Assembly: GCA_900074885.1 (NCBI GenBank) | Contig: FJUW01000001.1 | Span: 1,364,001-1,428,000, forward strand | Direction of reading: 5' to 3' | Source of the DNA: Rhynchosporium graminicola | Taxonomy: Eukaryota; Ascomycota; Leotiomycetes; Helotiales; Ploettnerulaceae | Length of the DNA: 64,000 nucleotides | The notes under the pieces: model-generated | What the model was told of the DNA's origin: nothing | What the model saw: the letters and a program-made list of their open reading frames with translations, nothing else | The model's database searches: none | Shown: piece by piece, positions 46,841-58,395 of the stretch | How the letters are laid out: the number at the start of each line of letters is the position of its first letter | Numbering within the stretch: the first letter of the stretch is position 1 | Made by a program: the position numbers and the translations under genes

Positions 46841-47747
46841 ATGCAGTATTCTTCATCATCAACTCTCCTTGTGGCCTTAGCTGCTACCAGTGTCTTTGCC
46901 CACGGTGTCGTTGACTCCTGTATAGGTGCCAATAAAGTAGTCATGCCTGGTCTCTCCGGTTGGTTCACACCAGTACAAGTTCACCACCACTCACTAACAT
47001 CAAACAGTCATCGATGGAACTCCTCGTGATTGCACTACTCCACGCTGCGGCTCTGAGGCCGATACGTCGGTCATCCGTGCCAACGAGATGGGTACATCTA
47101 AAGCCACAGCTCTCGGCCGAAATGCCAAAGGACCAGTCAATGCCGCCACAATGATTGCTCTATTTATGGGCGGCGGAGGAAACGCTACCGACGTCATTGC
47201 CGCTCGCGAAATCCACAAGCTCAACATTGCCCGCCGCTCTCTTGGTAAGCGTGCAGCCAACGGTGGTACCAAGACTCCCAAGGGCACAAAGGAGACTGGT
47301 GTCAAGGCCGCAACTGGAGCTGGTGCCTCAGCTGGTCTTCCAACCACCTCCGATGATGGACAAGTCACGATGTCCTTTCACCAAGTCAACCAAGACGGAG
47401 CTGGCGGATTGACCGCAATGGTCGACGCCACTTCTGGTGGAACCGATCCTAAGGCCTTCAAGATGGCTGCTGTTACCACAAACGTCCCAGGTATCGGTAT
47501 TGGTGGTCTCTCCGCTGCCTCGACAATGGATTTTCCAGTCGTCATGGCCATGCCACCTGGCATGACTTGCTCCGGCTCCGTCGGAGGCGCTCAGAACGTT
47601 TGCGTTGCCAAACTTCAAAACAAAGCCGCCGCTGGCCCATTTGGTGGATCAGTCGCTTTCACACAGTCTGCTGCTGCCAAGAAGCGTGCCATCGAATACA
47701 ACCTCTCCAAGCGCCGCTTCGCCCGTGCTCTCATCAAGAGGCATTAA
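46841..47747 (+). CDS. Egh16/Gas1-like secreted protein (DUF3129 family)
   Basis: Two exons, 46841-46958 and 47008-47747, with a 49-base intron; 285 residues. Residues 1-20 are a signal peptide (LLVALAATSVFA). Splicing restores MPGLSVIDGTPRDCTTPRCG, then SEADTSVIR and ATALGRNAKGPVNAATMIALF, matching the Egh16-like family: Blumeria gEgh16 and Magnaporthe Gas1/Gas2/Mas3, expressed during appressorium formation. The later block VTMSFHQVNQDGAGGLTAMV is also a family signature. The C-terminus is Ala-rich and then basic (SKRRFARALIKRH). Cleavage after Ala20 would leave HGVV as the mature start. Members are extracellular and several affect virulence on plants; molecular activity is not established. 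Cysteines cluster near the mature N-terminus and late in the protein (CSGSVGGAQNVCVA). Confidence 0.9.
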
Positions 47748-50244
47748 ACGTGCAATATTATCAAACTTGGGTTCGACGAGGATGATATGATGGAAATGAC
47801 GCATAGGTTATAGATACAGAATATTGGTTGTGGCTCATTTCTTATTCCGAGCGTCGTTATATGTAATTATCACCACAGCGATATGTGGAGGGCTCTATGA
47901 AGACTTGACGGCTTCGAGATAACTAGGATTCTGCCCTTCCTCTGGCGTCATAATTGCTCAGATAAGAGAAAATTCACACTTATCAAAACAACTCAGGCCT
48001 TCCTGGACGAGTTTCTTTCTTTGCTGGCCCTTTTCCCACATGTACTCACTCTCCGCCCAAATTCCATTTGCCAAGCGTAATCGAATATCGAAAAATCGTT
48101 TAAGCTTCGATAGAGCACAGACATACATCATCCCAACGAACCACGCCCAGATGCCTAGAAAATTCCGCGCCAATGTTTCTCGTATTACAAAGCTTAATTC
48201 ACAACCGTGTTTCATAATATCATCTGAAGTTCGAACCATTCCGCGGAATCTCGTTTCACTACGGCCTGGTCGACACTTCCACAACCTACTGGTGTAAGCG
48301 GGCGATTATCGAGAATCACCTAGCTAGCTTCTACGAGTATCACAACCACAACTCAAATTTTATAAGCTGAAATCTTGCAAGAACAGCAAGATTACGAGGA
48401 CAGGAATATCTATTGGCCGAGTTCGAGTACGTCTCATCCTTATAGGGACGGGTACGCAATCTTGAGACATCCTGAGTCGTGCTTGTCGGAAGAAAGGAAG
48501 TTTGTTTTCGCTTCGTGACTCTCTCTCTGCCTTCCCCCATCCCCGTCCCCTTCCTCTCACCCAGCAATGCATGTAAGATCTTCGTCACGACCTTGTGCGG
48601 GCCGGAATATTTCCCTGTCTCGATTTTCGATTTCCCTGGAATCTTATCTTTCATCCCTCCGTAAGTCAAAAGTTTCTGCCACTATGCTACTCTGTAAGAC
48701 GCGATGCGCGCGACGTGGGGCATTACAGCGGTCGACGATAGAATACGAGGCTATTCACATATTTCCAGCGAAGGATATGACGCGCGAGGATGTCAAGGCT
48801 GTGCTTTTATCTAATTCTTCTAGGGACTCGTCCTCGGCATGAGTACTGTAAGAATACTTTCCTCCCCTTTTCTCATCTCCCCTGAAGTATATATGTAAAA
48901 TACACCGAAGGTCTCCCCTACATCGCCCAAGACTTTCTCTTATCTTAACTACGCGTGCTCTATTCTTACTTAGTCAAGCGAATCTTGCTATCTGTTCTGT
49001 CGAATACAACTTATCATCCTTGACCCCCGTGCTAACATCCTGTTCAAATGCTCCTGATACTATGAAGTATAGATCAGGAGAAGACCGATTTTTGCCCTGT
49101 CTACTATTTTGAGGTTTACATCCTCCGGCACAAGCGGCTCGCAGATCTATCTATTGAAGTACACAACATTCCAGAAAAGTCAAGGCACGGAAGACATTGA
49201 GGACCCTATGCCTCTACGGAAACTATTGATTTTCCGCAGTCGAGCGGTTGCACAGACATGTATAAGTGGATTCTTCATTTACCACCAATAACATCCTGGT
49301 TGATCGGCACGCCGCAGGGGGATTTCTTACTCCTCTTAATCGAAGGCAGGAAATTTGGACAGCCCGCTTCGATCTATCCCCGTCTCAAGCAAGCATAACC
49401 ATTTCTCAATAATCAATAAACGTCATCGTCAAAGTACACATACTCCAACTACCGTCAGTGTCGTGGGACACATATAGTCTGCCAGTTCCCCATTCCTGGT
49501 GGTGCAACTGCCCGGATATCAATTCGTTGTGGTGTAAAAATCAAACGATCTTGCCTTCCTGTCATGAAGATCGGGATACTATTCTTCCGAAGAATGTTCT
49601 GTCACCTGCGGGGTTGATAGCACTGCTCAACTTGGAACACGCCAAATTAACGAGGCATAGTAATAACCAGCGTGCTACCCCGCGCAAGATATGGCGCTGT
49701 CCGTAGTTACTACCTGGACCGAGTCAAGCAGTGGCACTTTACGGATCCCGGATGTCTCGTCTTTACTTCAGACGATGCCACCAACCGAAGAGGGTTGCCT
49801 CGGCACAATTATATGAGTGAGTAGGTGAAGGATTGAGAGACATCTTGCATTTACCGCAGGAATATCAGTCGTGCATCATTCTGGCTACACAACAGTTGTT
49901 AGGCAGCGGAACAATTTTCGGGTGTAAGATAAGTATTGTCACGCAAATCTTTTCATGTGGACGACCAGACAGTGCTCACTCAAATGTTATCGGGCCGATG
50001 TTTAGATTGACTTGAAGGATGTACAGAAGATAATGTATTTACAAATTTGTCCGACGGCTCTTTTGGAAGCAAGCTCTCGACGGTATCGTTTCTCACACCT
50101 TTTTCGGTCACTGAGAATAACAGGACAACCTTCAACGTTTTCAAGGAATGATGGCGTGTCGAAGGCGGAGCTAAAAATAGCGGAAGTGACTTTAGTCAAT
50201 ATCAACAAAAGCCAACAAGCATTGGATTCCAGTCATCAAGAGAC
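47748..50244. other. Intergenic, no supported gene
   Basis: 2.5 kb. A minus-strand frame at 47958-48284 contains a plausible hydrophobic helix (FLGIWAWFVGMMYVCAL) but nothing else supports it; I leave it out as a gene. Both flanking genes point their 3' ends here. Confidence 0.45.
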
Positions 50245-51191
50245 TTATAGTCCGAACCACGCCAAATCGTCGGCAGGACGAACTCGTGGTGTATGGCCAA
50301 CATTGGCTGCAGAAATACCGACGAGTTTTGAGCCATCCCCGTAGATCATCTTCGTATATCCAGCAATAGGTGAATCGGATTGGTTTGATGTGAATGAAAC
50401 ACCGAGAACATCGGACCATTGCTTAAGCTCCTCGTTGAAGTTTTGGTAAACAAGAGTTTTATCAATAGTCCCGTGAAACCTAGCGGAACAAAGGTCAATA
50501 GCATTCCCAATATCAAATTAGTCGGATTCACTCACAACAGCATACTTGTGCGCGGACCGTCATATCCTGGGTAGTACGATCGAACCTGATCTCCCCATTG
50601 CTTCGCAGTCTTGACTATCCTTCCGTGTGCACAATCACCGTTCCATTGCGGCGGCTGGTTCGGGGCAGCGTTTGCGAGGTAGAAGCAGCCATCGGGCACA
50701 CCTCCGTACAAGGTCGCAGCCTTGAAGACATCCGGGTATGCACCGGCCAGAATATTCGTCATCATGGCTCCCGAGCTACTTCCGGTCACGTATACTCGGC
50801 TGGCATCACCGCCATACTTGGTCAGAGCATGTTTAACCATGTTGACAATTGTCTGACTGTCTCCTCCCCCATTGTGCATGAGTGTTGCTTTGGAGGATAC
50901 ATCCCAGCATCCTCCAGTTGCTGGAGATTGAGGGTAGAGGAGAATGAAGCCGGATTTGTCGGCTGCTTGAGGGTAGCCTTGGGTTTCGCTGAAGTAGCCA
51001 GCAGCTGAACCTTGGCAGTGGTGAATAGCGACTACGATCGGAGGTTTGGCGAGCTTGCTTGTTGGTACGTAGGCGAACATCTTGGCATTGGTAGGCGTGC
51101 CATTGAAGTCCGTGACTTGTTGCAGGGTCGATGAGAGAGCATTGACGACTGAGAAAGCAGCCGTGGCTGCGAGGACCGAAGAGAAAAACAT
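50245..51191 (-). CDS. Acetylxylan esterase, carbohydrate esterase family 1
   Basis: Two exons on the minus strand, 51191-50536 and 50479-50245, with a 56-base GTGAGT...TAG intron; 296 residues. Residues 1-19 form a signal peptide (MFFSSVLAATAAFSVVNAL). Conserved features: VVAIHHCQGSAAGYF, FILLYPQSP, GCWDVSS, the nucleophile serine in VTGSSSGAMMTNILAGAYPD, FHGTIDKTLVYQNFNEELKQW (Asp region) and the C-terminal histidine in VGHTPRV. This matches secreted CE1 acetylxylan esterases such as Aspergillus AxeA, which remove acetyl groups from xylan and help xylanases. There is no cellulose-binding module. An upstream in-frame ATG at 51245 would bury the signal peptide, so 51191 is preferred. Likely induced by xylan (see the GGCTAAA sites). 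Confidence 0.93.
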
Positions 51192-51259
51192 GATGGAGAA
51201 GTTTATGGAATCTTGACGGACGCGTCCTGCGCTGCGGAATCCCACAGTATGCCCAGGAC

Positions 51260-51267
51260 CTTATATA
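51260..51267 (-). promoter_or_regulatory. TATA box of the esterase gene
   Basis: TATATAAG on the minus strand, about 70 bases before the ATG. A CreA-type GTGGAG (51277-51282, minus strand; consensus SYGGRG) lies just upstream, consistent with glucose repression. Confidence 0.6.
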
Positions 51268-51333
51268 CATGATCCACTCCACTTTAATTGTTGCGTATAT
51301 ATGAGGAGTTACTCCGATATATCCTTTGACTTT

Positions 51334-51340
51334 GGCTAAA
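51334..51340 (+). promoter_or_regulatory. XlnR/Xyr1-type site GGCTAAA (proximal)
   Basis: An exact GGCTAAA, the binding core of the (hemi)cellulase activator XlnR/Xyr1, about 143 bases upstream of the esterase start codon. It is on the strand opposite to the gene. Confidence 0.6.
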
Positions 51341-51378
51341 CCAGCTACAAGGAGACACATCTGCCAGACTGACTATGT

Positions 51379-51385
51379 GGCTAAA
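51379..51385 (+). promoter_or_regulatory. XlnR/Xyr1-type site GGCTAAA (distal)
   Basis: Second exact GGCTAAA, 45 bases from the first and in the same orientation. Paired sites are known to strengthen response to this regulator. Confidence 0.6.
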
Positions 51386-54300
51386 CCTAATCAAGTAGTT
51401 CTGAGGGTAACCGACCACTTGCAGGTCCGAGCCCTGAATACCTTCACTTGGGCTGAGGTCGGTATGCAATCGCGAGCCTGCGATCTAACTAGGTGGTTGA
51501 GATTAGTTGGGGGTAGGATCCTGATCGGGTTGAAATAGCTTTTCCTTTTGGATCATTTAATGTCGTACAGTAAAAGTCAAGTTGTGCTGTCATACGGAAG
51601 ATAGCAATAATTTACCCCCTACACCTCCATAGTTGCCAAAGTCTCACTTTGCCATGTCAGCTGTTTCATCCCTTTAGGTGGAGGATCAGGGCTATTGGTG
51701 GCTTTATCGTAATTTATGTCATGTGTAGCTCCATCATAGTCCGTGAAGAGCTATCGCCAGGGATCGTCTGGTGACAATAGGCATGGGTCTGTTAATAAAC
51801 GTGAGACGCACCAATTGGCGGATTAACTACATAATTTGCGGGCGGGATCCACTTCTAGGAAGTCTTGTTCTATCTATCCATGGATGGCTACCAGGAGAAT
51901 AGCGGGGATTTGTTTGTTTTTATCCCAGAAGCGATGTTCACATTTGATATACCAAGTACTCAAATTTCGAGCCTCATGATTTAACCACCGATACACAAAA
52001 ACGCTGCGCTACAGTTTGACTCATGAATCCCTGGGTGAGCTAAATGAAGGTCTTAACCCACGTTTAAATATGCATTTGTTGATTAACCTCTGCTATGAGG
52101 CGGGATTGACCAACAAGCGACGGTTCTTCTCTGCGTGGTGCCTCACCGTCAAGAGGTGCATTCTTGTGCTCCTGTGGCAAAACCAATATGCAACGACTAG
52201 TCCTCGCCTCATTTGGCAATGCATTTGCTTCCAAGACGGCTCTTGCGAGATTGGCCAATATCAGATCATGCCTCTGACGTCCATCAAGCAAGTGACTATC
52301 GGAAGGTCTCGTCATTACCAGACAGTCCAGATGAGTGTCACTTTTGTTCAATGTAAATGAAGACGTGTCAGTATGGCTATTTCATCAAGTAGTCTTACTT
52401 ACTCAGTATACTGACCTCTGACACTCGCGATACTGGAGCAAGATAGAAAGGATTAAAGGCTGACATCATGTTAGGAAGTCTACAGCTCTGTGAGCCGCAA
52501 TTTACGCTAATCAATGATTAAAGCCTCACTTGTTGGGTACATCTTGCGCTGCAATATGAAATAATCATCAATGAATCCGTTCGCAGAGAGCCATCTCCGA
52601 AACACATCATGCTGAACGATTCCATTGTCTCCGCGCGACCGTCAAGGGTTTACCCATGGCTCTATTTTGGCAATCAGCAACGAAATACCACGTCGGATAT
52701 TCTGAAACACAGCCAGCTAGCATCTAATCTACATATACGGTCCGACGAATGCGTCTTCTCCGAAGCATTCCCTATAATTTGCGCAGAAGTCGCGGTGCCT
52801 GGCTGAGTTCTTTACCAACACTTTGCAAGGGCACGATGTCGTCGGAGGGTTCCGAGGACACATCATCTGCTTACGAAAGCTTGTTGAGCTGTGCCGAGAC
52901 GGCAGTGCTATTGAGATCTCCATAAGAATCAGTCAGCAGAATTGCAGCAGAATTGCAGTCAGGACTTCCTCACGACCAAGCTCGAGGCCTTTAATAGTAC
53001 TCTATCCACTTCGTAAGCTGAAATCAGGTACCATCATTTTGGTAATTGGTGGGCGCAGAGGCCGAAACATTGTAGTACTTCTTGTCGTGTTAAGTGAAGC
53101 AAGTATTTTGATCGAAATTAGCGTTCATCAACACGACGAGCTATCTGAGTAACGTGAGTAGAAAGGATTTGCTTCTGGAAATAGATTATCTGTGGGGACT
53201 TGATTGAGACGTGAGGATAAATGGCCTCTAGAAGCTACCTGAGCAGAAAAGCTTTGATCATAGCGTTGAGCAGCTTCGTGTGGAAACTGTCCCGTTTCAC
53301 GACAGTAGATTATTCCTCGATAAGCCAGCCGAAGACGTGCACCTAGCATCATATGAGATCCAGAAACCAATCAAGAACGATTGAGCAGCTAAATTGCTAG
53401 CTCTACGTCGAACTACAAAGTCACTTTCCGGTCCAAGAAGTGGGTGTCGAAATAGAGTGTAAGAGATGATAGGCGGCGGCATCTCGCTACGAGTCATCGG
53501 GTTCTGCCATAGCATCTAACCATATTCGTTCTCGCAGCTGGATATTAGAAAATTTTGTCGCTGTATGGGAGACTGGCTCTATGCTTAAGCTAATAATCTT
53601 CAAATGCCTAGGCTGTTACTCATGCGACCCAAAGATTTCAGAGCAGGAATGGTGTAATTAAATCAATGGGTTTTCGGCTAAACTTAGCTCCCAAAGTGTA
53701 AATAAACAACACCGCTTCATCGGAGAAGTGCATGGTTGGAAACCTCCGCCTGCTAGTGAAGTATGTGCCCTACCTACACTTGATTCAGCGTAGGCCCTCT
53801 CGTTCTCCGCCTGTATGAGGAGTGAGATATTTGAGAAGCCTCTTTGGCATAAGTGGCTCCTCAGGTCAGCGAGCGGAAGTTCCCCAAGCTCTTCTCCATG
53901 ACTGATATGGTAATGAATATTGTGAGAATACTAGCAGTATTCTATCTTTAAAAGCACTAGATTAAAAAATTCCAGCTGAAGGTAGCCCAGAAGTGCCAAG
54001 GACGAAAAGAAACTATAGAATCTATTAACACTTCAAGGCCCTAATCGAGTCCATAGGAGTATTTAAGAAGGGAGAAGAAAAAAGGGCGAACTTTTGATTT
54101 CCAGTCAGAAAACTTCTATGAAAATTATCTAACAAGAGTTTGAAGTACATGTCTATCTCGTCTGAATTCGATTTTTCTCTTTTCAAAATTCGGAGAAGTC
54201 TCACTTAAACCTCGTGCGGTACGAATGATTCTACTTATAACTAGGTATGAGGAGCTTCGATGGTTAACCCTACCTTCGGCCTACGATTTTTTTTTTTCAT

Positions 54301-54674
54301 CCACATTCTGGATGGAGATTATCTAAGGGCATATATTCTTGAGCAAACTAGGGTCGCCTCATTCCTACAATCAAGTCTGCAATCTCTAGACTACTATAAC
54401 ATGAAAGGAAAGAAAAGCCTAAATGACGATAAGCATATGTCAGAAGACTCCGATCGGACACGTGAAATTCGCAACCGGGTAAGATCTAAGCGCTGATGCA
54501 CGATCACGGCAAGCCGCATTGGGACTGTATGCAGTGAAACATGGAGACATCCTCAATTCTTATTCAAGATGTACGAACGAGGACTCACGTCACAGCACAC
54601 AGAAAAACCGCCGGTATAGATAGAGACCTTCTTCAGCTAACTCCACATCTTGAACTCAAAATTCACTCGACGAC
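51386..54674. other. Intergenic, no supported gene
   Basis: 3.3 kb with short frames on both strands, none with motifs. The esterase promoter occupies the left end and the GMC-oxidoreductase promoter the right end. No repeat or RNA gene seen. Confidence 0.5.
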
Positions 54675-56614
54675 ATGGATGCAGCTCCGTCTCTCACCAC
54701 AATGCCTGTCCATCCGATGGATACATCATCAACAGCTGATCTAGCCTCACAATATGATTTCATCATTGTTGGTGGAGGCACAGCTGGCTTGGCAGTTGCT
54801 GCCAGATTGTCAGAAGATGCGAGCGTGCAAGTTCTCGTTCTCGAAGCCGGCTCAAATAGAAACGGCGACCCATTAATTCTCACCCCTGGTCTTGGGTTCG
54901 CGATGTACGATGATCCAAATTATGACTGGTGTTTGCAGACAGTTCCTCAGGTAACCCAGCTTCCTACGCATGCTTTGTCTGCCGAAAGCTGAAGATATGG
55001 CAATAGGCAGGACTAAATGGCCGGATCATGCCACAGCAGCGAGGCAAAGTCCTCGGTGGAAGTAGTTCCATCTTCCAGCTCCAAATGGTCTACGCGTCGA
55101 AGCCATCATTCGATGCCTGGGAAACACTCGGGAACCCTGGTTGGAACTGGGAGACCATGTTGCCTTATCTCCGGAAGTTTCATACGCATCAACCTTCCAA
55201 CCCTGCTAACGCCTCAAACCCCGTGTTCAGCACTGCAAACCACGATATTGCATTGAATTCGAGCGAAGGACCAGTACAAACCTCCTACAGCGAGATTAGT
55301 GAGCTAGATAAAGCATGGTACTTGACCTGGCGGAAATTAATGAAAGATTTGGAGTACGAGGGTAGTGATTTAGGTGGCCTCGCACATCCAGCAGCTATTG
55401 ATGCCAAAACTGGAACTCGCAGTTCTGCAACATCAGCATATTTCTCCTCTGATATCTCATCTCGACCAAATCTGCATGTTGTGACTGATGCGCTAGTCTC
55501 GAAAATTCTCCTCGAAAGAGAAAATGGCGAGATCGTTGCAAGAGGAGTACAGTTTGAGTCAAATTCTGGAGGCGAGTTTACTATAAAAGCAGGCAGAGAG
55601 ATCATCATGTCGGCTGGAACAATGAAGTCACCCCAACTTCTCGAACTTTCTGGCATTGGCGACTCTCGAATACTCGCTGAACACGGTATTGATGTGATTA
55701 TTGACAACCAAAATGTCGGGGAGAATCTGCAAGATCATCTTCTTGTAACGGTTTCTTTCGAAGTAGCGGCTGGCATTCCCACCGGCGAAGTCTTGATAAG
55801 AGATCCGACGATCATGCCGGCATTGATGGCGATGTATCAAAAAGATCATTCTGGACCCCTGGGGCAGCATTTCGTGCCTATGGCACAGTTTCGCCTTCCC
55901 GCTACTTTTGGCCCCAACGGGAAAGACTTCATCCCATCCTTACTCAAAACTCTGTCTGTGGAAAGGAGGTCGGATACCGAGAGACAGACAGATAAAGTTA
56001 CCGCATATTTGCTTTCCGAATCGACGATGCAACACCTAATGACCAAAATCCAGTTTAACGTCTCCGCTGGCTCAAAGATAACAGATTTTGTCAGAGGTGA
56101 TGTGGAGGGAAACTATGTTTCGCTTATGGCAGCTCTCAACCATCCTCTCTCACGGGGAAACATCCATATCTCATCCCCAAATCCGGCTGATGATCCAAAT
56201 ATTGATCCGAGATACTTGGAGCATCCTATGGATATCGAGCTCATGGCTCGCCACGTCCAATACTTCTCCACCGTAACCAGCACCGCACCACTTTCTGATT
56301 TCCTCAAACCCAACGGCCGTCGGATCCCTAGCTACGCATTTGCAGACGATGAGGAGATGGATCTTGAAACCGCAAAGAGAGTCGTGAGGGAACATATGAT
56401 TTCCAACTACCATTCTGCAGGGACCTGTGCCATGAAGCCGAGAGAAATGGGGGGAGTCGTTGATCCTGAACTCAAGGTCTATGGTGTGAAAGGATTGAGA
56501 GTTGTGGATGCTAGCATTTTCCCGATTTTGCCAAGAGGAAATATCATCAGCAGTGTATACGCTGTGGCTGAGAGAGCAGCTGATATCATCAAAGCTGAGT
56601 GGAACATGAAGTAG
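54675..56614 (+). CDS. GMC-family FAD oxidoreductase
   Basis: Two exons, 54675-54950 and 55007-56614, with a 56-base GTAACC...ATAG intron; 627 residues. The FAD-binding motif [20 protein letters not shown] (about 27-46) and VLVLEAG lie in exon 1; exon 2 has [20 protein letters not shown] (GMC signature 1), [16 protein letters not shown] (signature 2), [14 protein letters not shown], and the catalytic region [10 protein letters not shown] with the active-site His, then [26 protein letters not shown] with the second active-site residue as Asn. The family includes glucose, choline and alcohol oxidases and dehydrogenases. No clear signal peptide: the N-terminus is short and polar, so it is probably intracellular. 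Signature 1 departs from the usual SSAINYMVYVRG pattern. Substrate cannot be assigned. Confidence 0.92.
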
Positions 56615-58395
56615 AAAAGGACATTCAATGGTAAACATTTGGACGTCAGGAGGTCTCTTCCTTTTGTTCGTTCATCTAGGCGAACGACGTGTAACTAATC
56701 GAGCAAAGAATTTCCAATTTTCAAATGAAAACCTAGAAAGAGGATCTGTCGACGGGCCAGCAAACAGTGATCTAAATCCTCAGGCAGCCTTCACAGTTTT
56801 AAGACTATGAGAAAGTCGAGTGTAGCCTAACCTCTCTGCCTAATAGACAACGCAGCTAAACAGTTGACCAGGATCACGATGGTAAGAGACGCAGAAAGCT
56901 AAGATTTGGCATCTATTGCAAGCACTTCTTTGTGACCCATGCTTTACGCATCTACGTAAGGTCTATAACCAAGACTGACCGCTCGTTGTGGAAATGGCGG
57001 ACTGTCAGCTAAGTAGGAGGCTTTAGCAGCGAGTATGAGATATTTGCGTGCATCGGAGGCTTTGAATCGACAAGGACGAGCTCTTTAAGTACTTGAGTAG
57101 AACTCTTATTAATAAATATTATTATTGATCGGAAGCAGATTAGTAGTTAGAAGACCGAATTTGGTTTGCCTGGATAGGAACAAATGCGTAAATCTATATC
57201 TCTAGCCCCCGGGGCCCCGAGTCTCAACGATAACCTTGTATGATCTGTTACCTCCAGTTGTCCGTTATCTGCTCTTAGACAAGAGTTCCGGGCGACACGA
57301 ATCGGAGACTCTTGCTAGCCTATCAGATATACGTGATTTAAACACTTGACGATTTTGAAGTACTAATGGAATGAGCTTAAAAGTGATAAGGACTGTGATT
57401 TAAAAGTTAAAAGCTGTACTAGGAGAGTAAATAGCTAATAAGCTTAATTGGTAGAGACCATGTGACATGACATCGCCCCTTCTTTTCTCTTTCCGGAAAT
57501 TTGACTATTTATCATTTTACAGGAAGGTCGTGTTACCTGAGGCCCCTTGCCTGCTATACGCAGAATAATCAATTCTATTTATAATATTGTTATTTATACA
57601 TAACTATAAGTATATTTAATGATTATAATAGTTGATTATAATTGATTAATCATATCTGATGTACAGAAGCACGAAATATAGCGAAGGCGACGGTGCGATA
57701 GTAACTTCTATAAATATAAATCTAATTATTCTGACGTATCTCCCGTATACTAATGGGAGTCTCCGATTTGTTACTAATCTGTATCGGAGAAAATCTTTGT
57801 AACAAGGAGATACACTTGGCCAAGATCGAATATTGGTCGATCGGAGGTAATAGATCGAAGTAACTACAGTGATCAGACTTTCAGGACCAAGCAGCAATTC
57901 TGAAAATGAAGTCTTACATCACTCGAATCGAATTGTTTGAGCCTAGAACCTGCCTCGGACATTTGCTTGTTTTTGTTAAGCGAGACACACATTCCAGCTT
58001 GTAAAAGAAAGCACCAAACATCTCACTCAAGTCGAGCAGCTGAGCAGCTGAGAGAAAACTCCATCAAGTTTTTGATTGCTTAAATACAATAGCGCTAATT
58101 GACCTTTAAAATGTATATCTATCGCTGGTCCTTGTCAGAAATCATACCAAACCGCGCTGCTATTGGGTTGCGCTCCTCGTCCTATCGACATATTACTGAT
58201 CCATTCTTCTCTATCAAGCGGCTCGCTCAATACCCATTAATTCAGCCCCTTAATACCAGGGTTATAGTGACGAGGACAGTCTCTGACCTCCGCACTGCTA
58301 AAGGGAAGCTCTTTGTTATGTGCTACAGCTTTCCTGGTAGCTTCCGGCCTTTCTGTCTCCGCAGAAACTTCCTTATCATCCTCAATCTCCCGGAT
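56615..58395. other. Intergenic with an AT-rich patch
   Basis: No supported gene. Around 57560-57660 the sequence is almost pure A/T (TAATATTGTTATTTATACAT and similar), unlike its flanks. Another short oddity is CCCCCGGGGCCCCGAG near 57207. An AGCAGCTG duplication sits at about 58036-58052. Confidence 0.5.

Noticed and set aside
47958..48284. 108-codon minus-strand frame with a hydrophobic helix
   Set aside because: A single helix is weak evidence; no family match, no splice context.
51380..51440. tRNA-like GCAGGTCCGAGCCCTG stretch
   Set aside because: Only loosely similar to a B-box; no cloverleaf could be formed.
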